Shown piece by piece: positions 17,515 through 24,666 of a stretch of 26,606 bases of DNA (position 1 is the stretch's first letter; every line of letters starts with the position of its first letter). The position numbers and the translations under genes are program-made. Below the pieces are notes generated by a model that had not been told where the DNA came from, searched no databases, and saw nothing but the letters and a program-made list of their open reading frames with translations. Where the stretch lies: the NCBI GenBank assembly GCA_002396005.1, contig DGVW01000030.1, positions 1-26,606 of the forward strand, given 5' to 3'. This DNA comes from Oribacterium sp. UBA4274 (GTDB lineage Bacteria > Bacillota > Clostridia > Lachnospirales > Lachnospiraceae).

Positions 17515-18228
17515 TTACCAATTTAATTCCAATGCATCCTTTGGTGCATCGTTTACAACCACTTCAGCAACTGTACCGTTTTTTACCATGATAACTTTAT
17601 CCGCAATTTCCGCAAACAAAGCATTATGAGTAACCATAACTACAGTCCTGCCCTGAACTCTGCTCTGATCCTGCAATAACTTAAGTACATCTCGTCCTGT
17701 ATTGGTATCAAGTGCACCGGTTGGTTCATCGCACAGTAAAAGTCTCGGTCTTTTAGCTATGGCTCTGGCAATGGCAATTCTCTGCTGCTGTCCTCCGGAC
17801 ATCTGTGAAGGGAAATGATTCTTTTTGTCGGCGAGCCCAACCATTCCGAGAGCTTCCAGAGGATCCATAATCTCTACACCAAGATCTCTCATCAGATCTA
17901 CATTCTCATATGCCGTAAGAGACGGTACCAGATTATAGAACTGGAAAATGATGCCCACATCCTTGGCTCTGAACTGTCCCAGCTTTCTGTCACTGAAACC
18001 GGTTATGTCCTCTCCACCAAAATGAATGGCTCCTCCTGTTGCCGCATCCAAACCTCCTATCAGGTTAAGGAGAGTACTTTTACCGGATCCACTGGGTCCC
18101 AGTATAACGACCAACTCACCCTCCATGATTTCAAGATTAACATCATGAAGAGCTTCATAGACGATCTGCCCATTTCTATAAATCTTGCCCACATTTTCAA
18201 GCTTTATTAGTAATTTGTTTTTATTCAT
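17515..18228 (-). CDS. ABC transporter ATPase (LolD/MacB class)
   Basis: A 237-residue ATP-binding subunit powering the neighbouring FtsX-like permease. All motifs are intact: Walker A GPSGSGKST (44-52), Q-loop Q96, signature SGGQQQR (144-150), Walker B LLLCDEP with E168 as the catalytic base, and switch H201. The sequence style (ILGPSGSGKSTLLNLIGGLD, DEPTGALD) is that of the LolD/MacB/SalX group. It is the first gene of a three-gene operon. No clear Shine-Dalgarno sequence precedes the ATG; a TATAAT (complement of 18254-18259) lies only about 25 nt upstream, so the transcript leader may be very short. Confidence 0.94.
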   Translation of the reverse strand: MNKNKLLIKLENVGKIYRNGQIVYEALHDVNLEIMEGELVVILGPSGSGKSTLLNLIGGLDAATGGAIHFGGEDITGFSDRKLGQFRAKDVGIIFQFYNLVPSLTAYENVDLMRDLGVEIMDPLEALGMVGLADKKNHFPSQMSGGQQQRIAIARAIAKRPRLLLCDEPTGALDTNTGRDVLKLLQDQSRVQGRTVVMVTHNALFAEIADKVIMVKNGTVAEVVVNDAPKDALELNW

Positions 18229-18253
18229 ACTTATATGTCGAAAGACTTTCTAA

Positions 18254-18259
18254 ATTATA
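18254..18259 (-). promoter_or_regulatory. Possible -10 box of the ABC export operon
   Basis: A perfect TATAAT on the minus strand, but the sequence 17-18 nt upstream is a poor -35 (TAATAT/TTAATA). It would place the transcript start about 20 nt before the ATPase start codon. Confidence 0.4.
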
Positions 18260-18304
18260 TAAATAATCTCACGAAAATATTAAATAAAGCTAAGTCCGGA
18301 ATTT

Positions 18305-18320
18305 ATGTAAACACTTACAT
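18305..18320. promoter_or_regulatory. Inverted repeat ATGTAA-N4-TTACAT, cre-like
   Basis: A palindromic site between the divergent ABC export operon and phosphofructokinase gene. It resembles a cre or LacI-family operator but lacks the central CG of a true cre (CA in its place). It could be a weak second CcpA site or an operator for another regulator of either gene. Confidence 0.35.
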
Positions 18321-18371
18321 TTGTATGATTTGCGTAATATTTTTGTCGAATTTTACCATAGGTTTTTTCTG

Positions 18372-18385
18372 TGTAAGCGCTATCA
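18372..18385 (+). promoter_or_regulatory. Catabolite-responsive element (cre), CcpA site
   Basis: TGTAAGCGCTATCA matches the cre consensus TGWAANCGNTNWCA at every position. It lies 45 nt upstream of the phosphofructokinase start codon, in or near the promoter, and about 145 nt from the divergent ABC ATPase gene. Its position close to the start suggests it affects the glycolytic gene most, with the direction of the effect unknown. Confidence 0.75.
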
Positions 18386-18429
18386 TTAATACAAAATAGA
18401 AAAAATTTTCTTGTGAGCAAAGGAGAGTT

Positions 18430-19665
18430 ATGAAGAACGCAATAGTTGGACAGTCCGGAGGTCCTACCTCTGTAATCAATTCATCACTGGCAGGTGTTTT
18501 TGAAGCAGCAAAGAATCGCGGAGCCGAGCATGTGTACGGCATGTGCAACGGTATACAGGGCTTCTTGGAGGGCAGATATGTTGACATGACAGCCACTTTC
18601 AAAAAAGCCATAGACATTGAGCTCTTGAAGCGTACACCTTCCAGCTACCTCGGAAGCTGCAGATATAAGCTGCCGGCTCTTGATGCTGAGGGTGCAAATG
18701 AAGTATACGATGATATCATCAGGAGACTTCAGGAGCTTAATATCGGATTTTTCTTTTACATAGGCGGTAATGACAGTATGGATACCATCAACAAGCTTGC
18801 AGCCTATGGAAAACAGATCGGAAGTGATATCCGATTTATCGGTGTTCCTAAAACCATCGACAACGACCTGACAGTTACCGACCATACTCCGGGTTATGGC
18901 TCAGCTGCCAAGTACATCGGCGTTGTAATGAAGGAAATAATCAGAGACGCCACAGTTTACGGCACAAAGTATGTAACCATCGTGGAAATCATGGGACGTA
19001 ACGCCGGATGGCTTACTGCTGCCGCAGCTCTTGCCAAGGGCAACGACTGTGAGGGTGTAGACATGATCTGTCTTCCTGAGGTTCCTTTCAATGTAGATCG
19101 TTTCGTAGAAAAAGTTCGTAAGATGCAAGAGAAAAAGAGCAGTATAGTTATCGCCGTATCTGAGGGTGTAAAGCTTGAGGATGGTCGTTATGTATGTGAG
19201 TTATCAGATGATGTACATGCCGTTGATGCATTCGGACATAAGGCGCTGACAGGAACAGCCAGATTCCTTGCCAATACTGTTGCCAGAGCTATGGATACTA
19301 AGACACGTTGTATCGAGCTTTCAACATTACAGCGTTGTGCCGGACATCTCACAAGCCGTACAGATATCACAGAAGCTTATCAGGTAGGTGGTGCCGCAGT
19401 TAAGGCCGCATTTGAAGGACACACAGGTGAGATGGTTGCTCTCAAGAGAATCTCCAATGCCCCTTACCAGTGTACAACCGAGCTTCACCCGATTTCAGAG
19501 ATAGCAAACCTCGAGAAGAAGGTTCCTCTTGAGTGGGTAAATGAAGACCATACTCAGATGAAGCAGGAATTTATAGATTATGCATTCCCGCTTATCCAGG
19601 CTGAACTTACACCTATCTTCGTAGGCGGACTTCCACAGCACATCTATCTCGGTGAAGAAGCATAA
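18430..19665 (+). CDS. Phosphofructokinase, pyrophosphate-dependent type
   Basis: A 411-residue group-A phosphofructokinase that converts fructose 6-phosphate to the 1,6-bisphosphate in glycolysis. Two positions known to set phosphoryl-donor choice point to pyrophosphate: an Asp in GGNDS (D115, where ATP enzymes have Gly in GGDGS) and a Lys in PKTIDND (K141, where ATP enzymes have Gly). The catalytic Asp is D144. MGRNAGWLTA and the late basic substrate-binding residues are also present. A PPi enzyme is reversible and can serve glycolysis and gluconeogenesis. The ATG has a strong AAAGGAG site (18419-18425). It is the only plus-strand gene here, under an apparent cre site, with its own terminator. 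Confidence 0.92.
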   Translation: MKNAIVGQSGGPTSVINSSLAGVFEAAKNRGAEHVYGMCNGIQGFLEGRYVDMTATFKKAIDIELLKRTPSSYLGSCRYKLPALDAEGANEVYDDIIRRLQELNIGFFFYIGGNDSMDTINKLAAYGKQIGSDIRFIGVPKTIDNDLTVTDHTPGYGSAAKYIGVVMKEIIRDATVYGTKYVTIVEIMGRNAGWLTAAAALAKGNDCEGVDMICLPEVPFNVDRFVEKVRKMQEKKSSIVIAVSEGVKLEDGRYVCELSDDVHAVDAFGHKALTGTARFLANTVARAMDTKTRCIELSTLQRCAGHLTSRTDITEAYQVGGAAVKAAFEGHTGEMVALKRISNAPYQCTTELHPISEIANLEKKVPLEWVNEDHTQMKQEFIDYAFPLIQAELTPIFVGGLPQHIYLGEEA

Positions 19666-19698
19666 ATTCACAGCAGTTACAGTACATAAATCTGCAGT

Positions 19699-19740
19699 AA
19701 AAATCCCTCTCCTTGGCATCTGCCAAAGAGAGGGATTTAA
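19699..19740. terminator. Bidirectional terminator between convergent genes
   Basis: A near-perfect 18-bp stem (19701-19718 with 19721-19738, one mismatch) with a tiny loop. On the minus strand it runs into TTTTT and would end the GGDEF gene transcript; on the plus strand it is followed by an AT-rich stretch (ATTTAATATTTC) and would end the phosphofructokinase transcript 36 nt after the stop. Confidence 0.85.
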
Positions 19741-19786
19741 TATTTCACATATACGCTTTTCCCGGAACTTCTCGCTTACATCAACA

Positions 19787-21565
19787 TCAGAGTCTGACTG
19801 TTCTGTTCTTTCCTTTTTTCTTGGCATCATACAATGCCTTATCAACTCTGCTGACTAAAGTATCTCCATCCTCATCGCCTTTTCTTTCTGTTACACCGAC
19901 ACTGACTGTATGGTGCCCTGAAAGCTCAAATTCCTTTTCTTCAAAAGCTTCTCTTATAGACTCAGCTATTATAAAGGCTTCATCCTCGCTTTTATGAGGC
20001 AGCATGACCATAAATTCCTCACCGCCCCATCTTCCGGCTGAGGCATACGACACAGAAGCCGTCTTAGTTCTTATAACTTCAGAAATACCCTTTATGACCA
20101 AGTCACCCTCAGCATGCCCGTAAGTGTCATTGACCTTCTTAAAATCATCTATATCCAACATAATAAGTGACAGAACATCTTCTGAATTTAGTCTGGTGCT
20201 TGTAGTGATCCTGCCCTGTATCTCTGAACGATTATAGAGCATGGTCAGACCATCTGTAATGGCCATGTCCTGTAATCTCTGATTCATATCCGAAAGTTGT
20301 AAATTGGCCTTTTCAAGCTGTCTTGTAGCTTTATCAATAAAATTTGCAAGTCTCTCTATAGTAGACAATTTTCTGCCATCCTGAACAAAGCTAAACTGAA
20401 CATCTTTCTTCTTCCTCTCCCTGCCCGGTATGATTTCCTTTACAGAGGCCACAACAAGAGTCAGGTTATGTTGGTTCATATGCTCGTCAGTTCTTAAAAA
20501 CTCACTTAATGTATAGAATCCCGCAGAAGGAGCTATACATTCAAACTCTTTAGTTTCATCACCGATTCTCAAGTTTCCCCAAAAAGCTTTTCTGCCGGCG
20601 CAGGAAAATATCATAATCGCATCAGGATCCTCGTCACGGATTTCACAAAGATTATGAAAAACACTTTCCATGATTGTTTCCGGATCACCATAGGCCAGGC
20701 GTATCTTTCCTGCACTTTCAACATCTGAAGCCATAACAAGGGAACCGTCCTTAAGGCAAGCCTGCGGATGTCTCAGGATTTCTATGCCATTGGATCTAAT
20801 CATATATGGAAATTCAATTGTATTGAACATAAAGTTATCGTCATTTTCAATCTGCAGATACTTTCTGTAGGTTTCAAACGCTTTAACACCATCAATTTCC
20901 TGAAGAACGTTACCCTCAGCCTTGGTAATGCTCATTTCTCTGCCGAGAGGCTTCCACCCGGAAATATACCTTGTATTGATTACAAGTCCGTCCCCTCCCA
21001 GAAATGCAAAAACTATACTATGACCCGCTACTTCTCCGTCTTTTGAAAAAACAAAGGAAGAATCTATATCCAATGCAGAATTAAACGCTCCGCCGCCAAG
21101 TATCTTAATATCAGGACGTAAGTTATCCAGTTCACTGCAAAGACTTGTCATGGATGACTTCCACACTGTAGTATACAGCATGATCATCTTCACCCATTCA
21201 TTATCATTGGCAAATTTAACTACTTCAGGTATAACGATATCAACATTATCTTTGTCCAGCCGGAACTGCTTTGCAGCCACCCTTGCCGAATCAGCTTCCA
21301 GCACGGTACATGTTACAACATAGTCATCAGGACTCAGATCTCCACGGAATATATTGCCGCAGGTGGAACAGCCTACATATGCAGCTACGGGAAACTCCAT
21401 CTTTATATTATCTATGACAGCCTGAACCGAAGTTCTATCCATAGATGCACTAAACACCTGAAGAAGCATCTTCTTTTCATCTTCAGATGATACCAACTTC
21501 TTTAATTCACACAAAGATTTAATAGAATCTTCCGAACTATTAAATGATATTTGAAACTGTTTCAT
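19787..21565 (-). CDS. FIST-FIST_C-GGDEF protein, probable diguanylate cyclase
   Basis: A 592-residue cytoplasmic signalling protein with no membrane segment. Residues about 30-220 match the FIST sensor domain (YVGCSTCGNIF, ILGGGAFNSA), about 225-370 the FIST_C domain (IFSCAGRKAFWG), then a short coiled coil (about 400-430) and a C-terminal GGDEF domain (about 430-592). The active-site loop is GGEEF (514-518), and LDIDDFKKVNDTYGHAEGD carries the metal-binding Asp and substrate contacts, so it should make c-di-GMP. No RxxD inhibitory site is seen before the loop, suggesting no product inhibition through that site. FIST domains are thought to sense small molecules, perhaps amino acids; the ligand here is unknown. 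The ATG has AGGAG 5 nt upstream. Confidence 0.9.
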   Translation of the reverse strand: MKQFQISFNSSEDSIKSLCELKKLVSSEDEKKMLLQVFSASMDRTSVQAVIDNIKMEFPVAAYVGCSTCGNIFRGDLSPDDYVVTCTVLEADSARVAAKQFRLDKDNVDIVIPEVVKFANDNEWVKMIMLYTTVWKSSMTSLCSELDNLRPDIKILGGGAFNSALDIDSSFVFSKDGEVAGHSIVFAFLGGDGLVINTRYISGWKPLGREMSITKAEGNVLQEIDGVKAFETYRKYLQIENDDNFMFNTIEFPYMIRSNGIEILRHPQACLKDGSLVMASDVESAGKIRLAYGDPETIMESVFHNLCEIRDEDPDAIMIFSCAGRKAFWGNLRIGDETKEFECIAPSAGFYTLSEFLRTDEHMNQHNLTLVVASVKEIIPGRERKKKDVQFSFVQDGRKLSTIERLANFIDKATRQLEKANLQLSDMNQRLQDMAITDGLTMLYNRSEIQGRITTSTRLNSEDVLSLIMLDIDDFKKVNDTYGHAEGDLVIKGISEVIRTKTASVSYASAGRWGGEEFMVMLPHKSEDEAFIIAESIREAFEEKEFELSGHHTVSVGVTERKGDEDGDTLVSRVDKALYDAKKKGKNRTVRL

Positions 21566-21580
21566 ATAATCTCCTAATAC

Positions 21581-21605
21581 TTACCATAAAACGCCATAAT
21601 GGTAA
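21581..21605. repeat. Inverted repeat just upstream of the FIST-GGDEF gene
   Basis: TTACCAT (21581-21587) and ATGGTAA (21599-21605) form a perfect 7-bp inverted repeat with an 11-nt spacer, ending about 15 nt before the start codon and next to its ribosome site. It could be an operator or a small mRNA hairpin near the translation start. Confidence 0.4.
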
Positions 21606-21698
21606 TCTCAGTGTCAAATCTCTACTATGTGAACACTATATAGTATTCTATCGATTAAAATACTACAAAATATAATATCAAATGGTATATATCTTTAA

Positions 21699-22769
21699 TC
21701 ATAGAACCGTATCGATGATTCCACCACCCACTACGCAATTGTCATCATCATAAAAAACAGCAGACTGTCCCGGTGATGCAGCTCGTACAGGTTCAGCAAA
21801 AGTAATCCTGGCTTTGCCTGACTCAAGCATCTCCACCTCTGCAGACTGTCCGGCATGGTGGTAACGTACCTTTACGGTACATGTGACCTTCTCCCCCGGA
21901 TTCAGATCCGGAATACTCATAAAGTTCAGATCCTTGCATATGATCTCTGTGTTATACAGTGACTTTTCATCTCCAATAACCACTATATTTTTTTCAGCAT
22001 CAATCTTTTTTACATATGCAGGACGTCCCAGAGCGATTCCAAGTCCCTTACGCTGTCCAACAGTATAATGAATTATGCCCTTATGCTTTCCCAGAACATT
22101 GCCATCTTCATCTACAAAAAAGCCTTCACCGGGAATATCCGACTCAGCATTATCCAATATGTAGTCTGCATAATTTCCGTCTGTCACGAAACATATCTCC
22201 TGTGAGTCAGCCTTCTCGGCCACCGGAAGCTCTGCCTTTCTGGCAATCTCACGAACCTCATCCTTACTGAGTTTTCCAAGTGGCATGATGGTTCGTGCAA
22301 GCTGATCCTGTGTAAGTCTGTACAGCATATAAGTCTGATCCTTGGCTGCATAATCCGCTTTCTGAACAGTATAACGTCCATTCTCCTTCTTAACGATTTT
22401 GGCATAATGTCCCGTTGCCACATAATCTGCATCGTAAACATCTGTAGAGTAAAGCATCTTATCCCACTTGATGAACTTGTTGCACCACACACACGGGTTA
22501 GGTGTATACCCATGCAGATAATCCTCTATAAACGGCTTTGTAATATGATCACGGAAATCTGCTATACAATTAGATACATAGTAAGGTATACCAAGTTTAA
22601 ATGATACCTTCCTTGCATCATCTATCTCACAGCAGCGACTCTCCTTTCCGTCTGATGAAACCCATGTACGAATCGTTACTCCGATGACATCATATCCTGC
22701 CAGTTTTAACAAATAAGCCGTTACGGCGCTGTCAACGCCGCCGGACATGCCCACTATAACTTTAGCCAC
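21699..22769 (-). CDS. tRNA-specific 2-thiouridylase MnmA
   Basis: A 356-residue enzyme that thiolates U34 of Lys, Glu and Gln tRNAs, with sulfur supplied through a cysteine desulfurase. The PP-loop SGGVDS is at residues 9-14, the catalytic cysteines are C93 (NPCVWCN) and C193 (EICFV), and the central GKHKGIIHYTVGQRKG and C-terminal beta-barrel regions are present. The start is a GTG, the earliest reasonable one, with an AAGGAAG site about 11 nt upstream. It has its own promoter and a leader hairpin, and stands apart from its c-di-GMP neighbours in function. No cysteine desulfurase gene is adjacent. Confidence 0.95.
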   Translation of the reverse strand: MAKVIVGMSGGVDSAVTAYLLKLAGYDVIGVTIRTWVSSDGKESRCCEIDDARKVSFKLGIPYYVSNCIADFRDHITKPFIEDYLHGYTPNPCVWCNKFIKWDKMLYSTDVYDADYVATGHYAKIVKKENGRYTVQKADYAAKDQTYMLYRLTQDQLARTIMPLGKLSKDEVREIARKAELPVAEKADSQEICFVTDGNYADYILDNAESDIPGEGFFVDEDGNVLGKHKGIIHYTVGQRKGLGIALGRPAYVKKIDAEKNIVVIGDEKSLYNTEIICKDLNFMSIPDLNPGEKVTCTVKVRYHHAGQSAEVEMLESGKARITFAEPVRAASPGQSAVFYDDDNCVVGGGIIDTVL

Positions 22770-22812
22770 TTGTTAGTTCTTCCTTTTCTATATATTCATC
22801 AAATACAACGAA

Positions 22813-22845
22813 TTCCGAATGCAGTCCTTTAAGCTGCACCCGGAA
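22813..22845 (-). promoter_or_regulatory. Stem-loop in the mnmA leader
   Basis: A 12-bp stem (arms 22834-22845 and 22813-22824, two G-U pairs) closes a 9-nt loop reading CTTAAAGGA on the minus strand. It lies between the predicted transcript start (about 22866) and the mnmA start. There is no T-run after it, so it is not a terminator; it may be an mRNA regulatory or stabilising structure. Confidence 0.55.
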
Positions 22846-22872
22846 ATCTGTAAAAAAACTAATGATTTTTAT

Positions 22873-22901
22873 AATCTAACCTTTTCTTCATAAACTGTCA
22901 A
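22873..22901 (-). promoter_or_regulatory. Sigma-A promoter of mnmA
   Basis: Minus strand TTGACA (complement of 22896-22901), a 17-nt spacer, then TAGATT (complement of 22873-22878). The -35 is perfect and the -10 matches four of six positions. It predicts a leader of about 97 nt. Confidence 0.6.
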
Positions 22902-22957
22902 TTAAATATGCAAGTACAAGACAACTGATATCCGGATAACTCCTATCATAAAACCAC

Positions 22958-24664
22958 TCATTTCTGATTCTCATTATGCTGTCTGTAGTAATCTTCCAGC
23001 TTTTCTCTGCATCCCAGAAAAGCAGCCCGCATATTAGGGTCAAACTGTGTACCCATGCCTTCACACATGATAGCTGATGCCTTTTCAAAGCTCATCGGCG
23101 CTTTATAGCTTCTCTTGCTGACCAGTGCATCATAGACATCAACTATAGCCATGATTCTTGCCTCTATCGGAATCATGGTGCCTACAAGATGTTCCGGATA
23201 TCCTCTACCGTCCCATCTCTCATGATGGAATCTTGCAACATGATAGGCTGTTTTCACAAAATGCTCCTCTTCTACACCATCCAGCAGTATCATAACCATC
23301 TCTCCGCTCTTGGTGGAATGCATCTTCATGATCTCATACTCTTCATCAGTAAGCTTACCCGGCTTGTTGAGTATACTGTTTTCAACGATGATCTTGCCCA
23401 GATCATGCATCGGCGCAGCTCTTACTATATCATTACCGAAAGTTTCATCGATAGGCATGGTACCCTGTCGGCGTATCTCATCGATAAGGATCTTAATGAT
23501 GTCACTGGTTCTTCTTACATGACCGCCGGTATTGTTGTCACGGTTTTCTATCATACCGGCCATACCGGAAACAATTTTATTCTGAATATTTCTGATATTT
23601 TCCGTAGCTGATACAACCTGCTCATTTAACGAATCGTTATATGATTGCATCAGATCCAAAACCCTCTGTTCTTCCGAAGCATCACGTATATCAATGATGT
23701 AACCTCTGCTAGGTCCTTTGGCACTGACGGTAAAGGTTTCTATGTCTGCGACACAGGTCATCCCATCCTTTTTATACTTCTTGGTCTTGATACCCTGTTT
23801 ATCATGTGAGAGTATGATCGCGTACAGCATTCTGGCCACTTCACTGCCATCCTGCAGATATTCATCAACTCTTTGATTTTTTAACTCAGGCCAAAACTCG
23901 TATGCCTTTTGGTTGCAGCTCAGAAAATGTTTATTAAAATCAATAATCACATATCCTCTGGCGGACTGTTCACTTTGCTGTGAAGATATGATGGCAGATA
24001 TATCGTGGGCAAGTACTCTGTCATAATTGTATGCAAGAAATACATCACAGATAACATATAGAAAAGGACGAAGCGTGAAATTAATATCGCCGAAACACTC
24101 TGCCGCATAGAGAACAAACCCGAGAGATACTGCCGATGAATAAAGATTGAGCGTTTTCCTCGAATAAGTTCCGTCTTTCAGATAGGCAATAATCAGGATG
24201 CCTATAATGGCTGCAAACATCAGTCCCAGATATATGACATGTGCCACTAAATATGGACCGGCTACTATTTCGGAGATTGTTCCTTCTATAGTACGCACCA
24301 CTGTTACTGATTTATAATACATACCACTGTCTATGTTTACCCATACCAGATAAAGATGAGCAAATGCCAGCCCATATCCGATGAGTTTTACCCACATCCT
24401 TGGTCTGATACCGATAGTTCTGAGCATCGCAAACATAAGTATCGTAAGCAGGATCGTACTTTCTGCATATGTCATACATATACTTACGATCACCGCTTCC
24501 GAACTTTTGGCACTGTATTTGATCCAATAACCAAGTAAAACAAAAGGCACCAAAATAAAAACGGCATAACAATAAGGATCCACCTTATCATATTGTTTTA
24601 CCGCAATATACAGCCAGACAAATATGGAAACTAAGAGGGCTATACCATAAGCAATTGCAAACAT
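22958..24664 (-). CDS. 7TM-PAS-HD-GYP protein, probable c-di-GMP phosphodiesterase
   Basis: A 568-residue membrane signalling protein. About seven hydrophobic segments in residues 1-213 resemble the 7TM sensor region found at the N-terminus of some histidine kinases. A PAS-like domain follows (about 235-330, GYVIIDFNKHFLSCNQKA), then a linker helix and an HD-GYP domain (about 355-568). Its motifs look complete: ENRDNNTGGH (H382), MHDLGK (H420, D421, K424), H449, HH at 480-481, GYP at 488-490 and D509. HD-GYP enzymes hydrolyse c-di-GMP to pGpG or GMP, so this should lower the signal. Its ATG lies 2 nt after the stop of the upstream sensor gene, with AGGGAG inside that gene's end, implying coupled translation. 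The stimulus is unknown. Confidence 0.92.
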   Translation of the reverse strand: MFAIAYGIALLVSIFVWLYIAVKQYDKVDPYCYAVFILVPFVLLGYWIKYSAKSSEAVIVSICMTYAESTILLTILMFAMLRTIGIRPRMWVKLIGYGLAFAHLYLVWVNIDSGMYYKSVTVVRTIEGTISEIVAGPYLVAHVIYLGLMFAAIIGILIIAYLKDGTYSRKTLNLYSSAVSLGFVLYAAECFGDINFTLRPFLYVICDVFLAYNYDRVLAHDISAIISSQQSEQSARGYVIIDFNKHFLSCNQKAYEFWPELKNQRVDEYLQDGSEVARMLYAIILSHDKQGIKTKKYKKDGMTCVADIETFTVSAKGPSRGYIIDIRDASEEQRVLDLMQSYNDSLNEQVVSATENIRNIQNKIVSGMAGMIENRDNNTGGHVRRTSDIIKILIDEIRRQGTMPIDETFGNDIVRAAPMHDLGKIIVENSILNKPGKLTDEEYEIMKMHSTKSGEMVMILLDGVEEEHFVKTAYHVARFHHERWDGRGYPEHLVGTMIPIEARIMAIVDVYDALVSKRSYKAPMSFEKASAIMCEGMGTQFDPNMRAAFLGCREKLEDYYRQHNENQK

Positions 24665-24666
24665 GT

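Noticed and set aside
19666..19858. Plus-strand frame after the phosphofructokinase gene
   Set aside because: It crosses the bidirectional terminator and lies antisense to the end of the GGDEF gene.
22762..22875. A 37-codon open frame on the minus strand running into the mnmA start
   Set aside because: It has no ATG, GTG or TTG start with a ribosome site, its 5' end lies within the predicted mnmA promoter, and a frame of this length is expected by chance. The hairpin in the same DNA explains its local symmetry.
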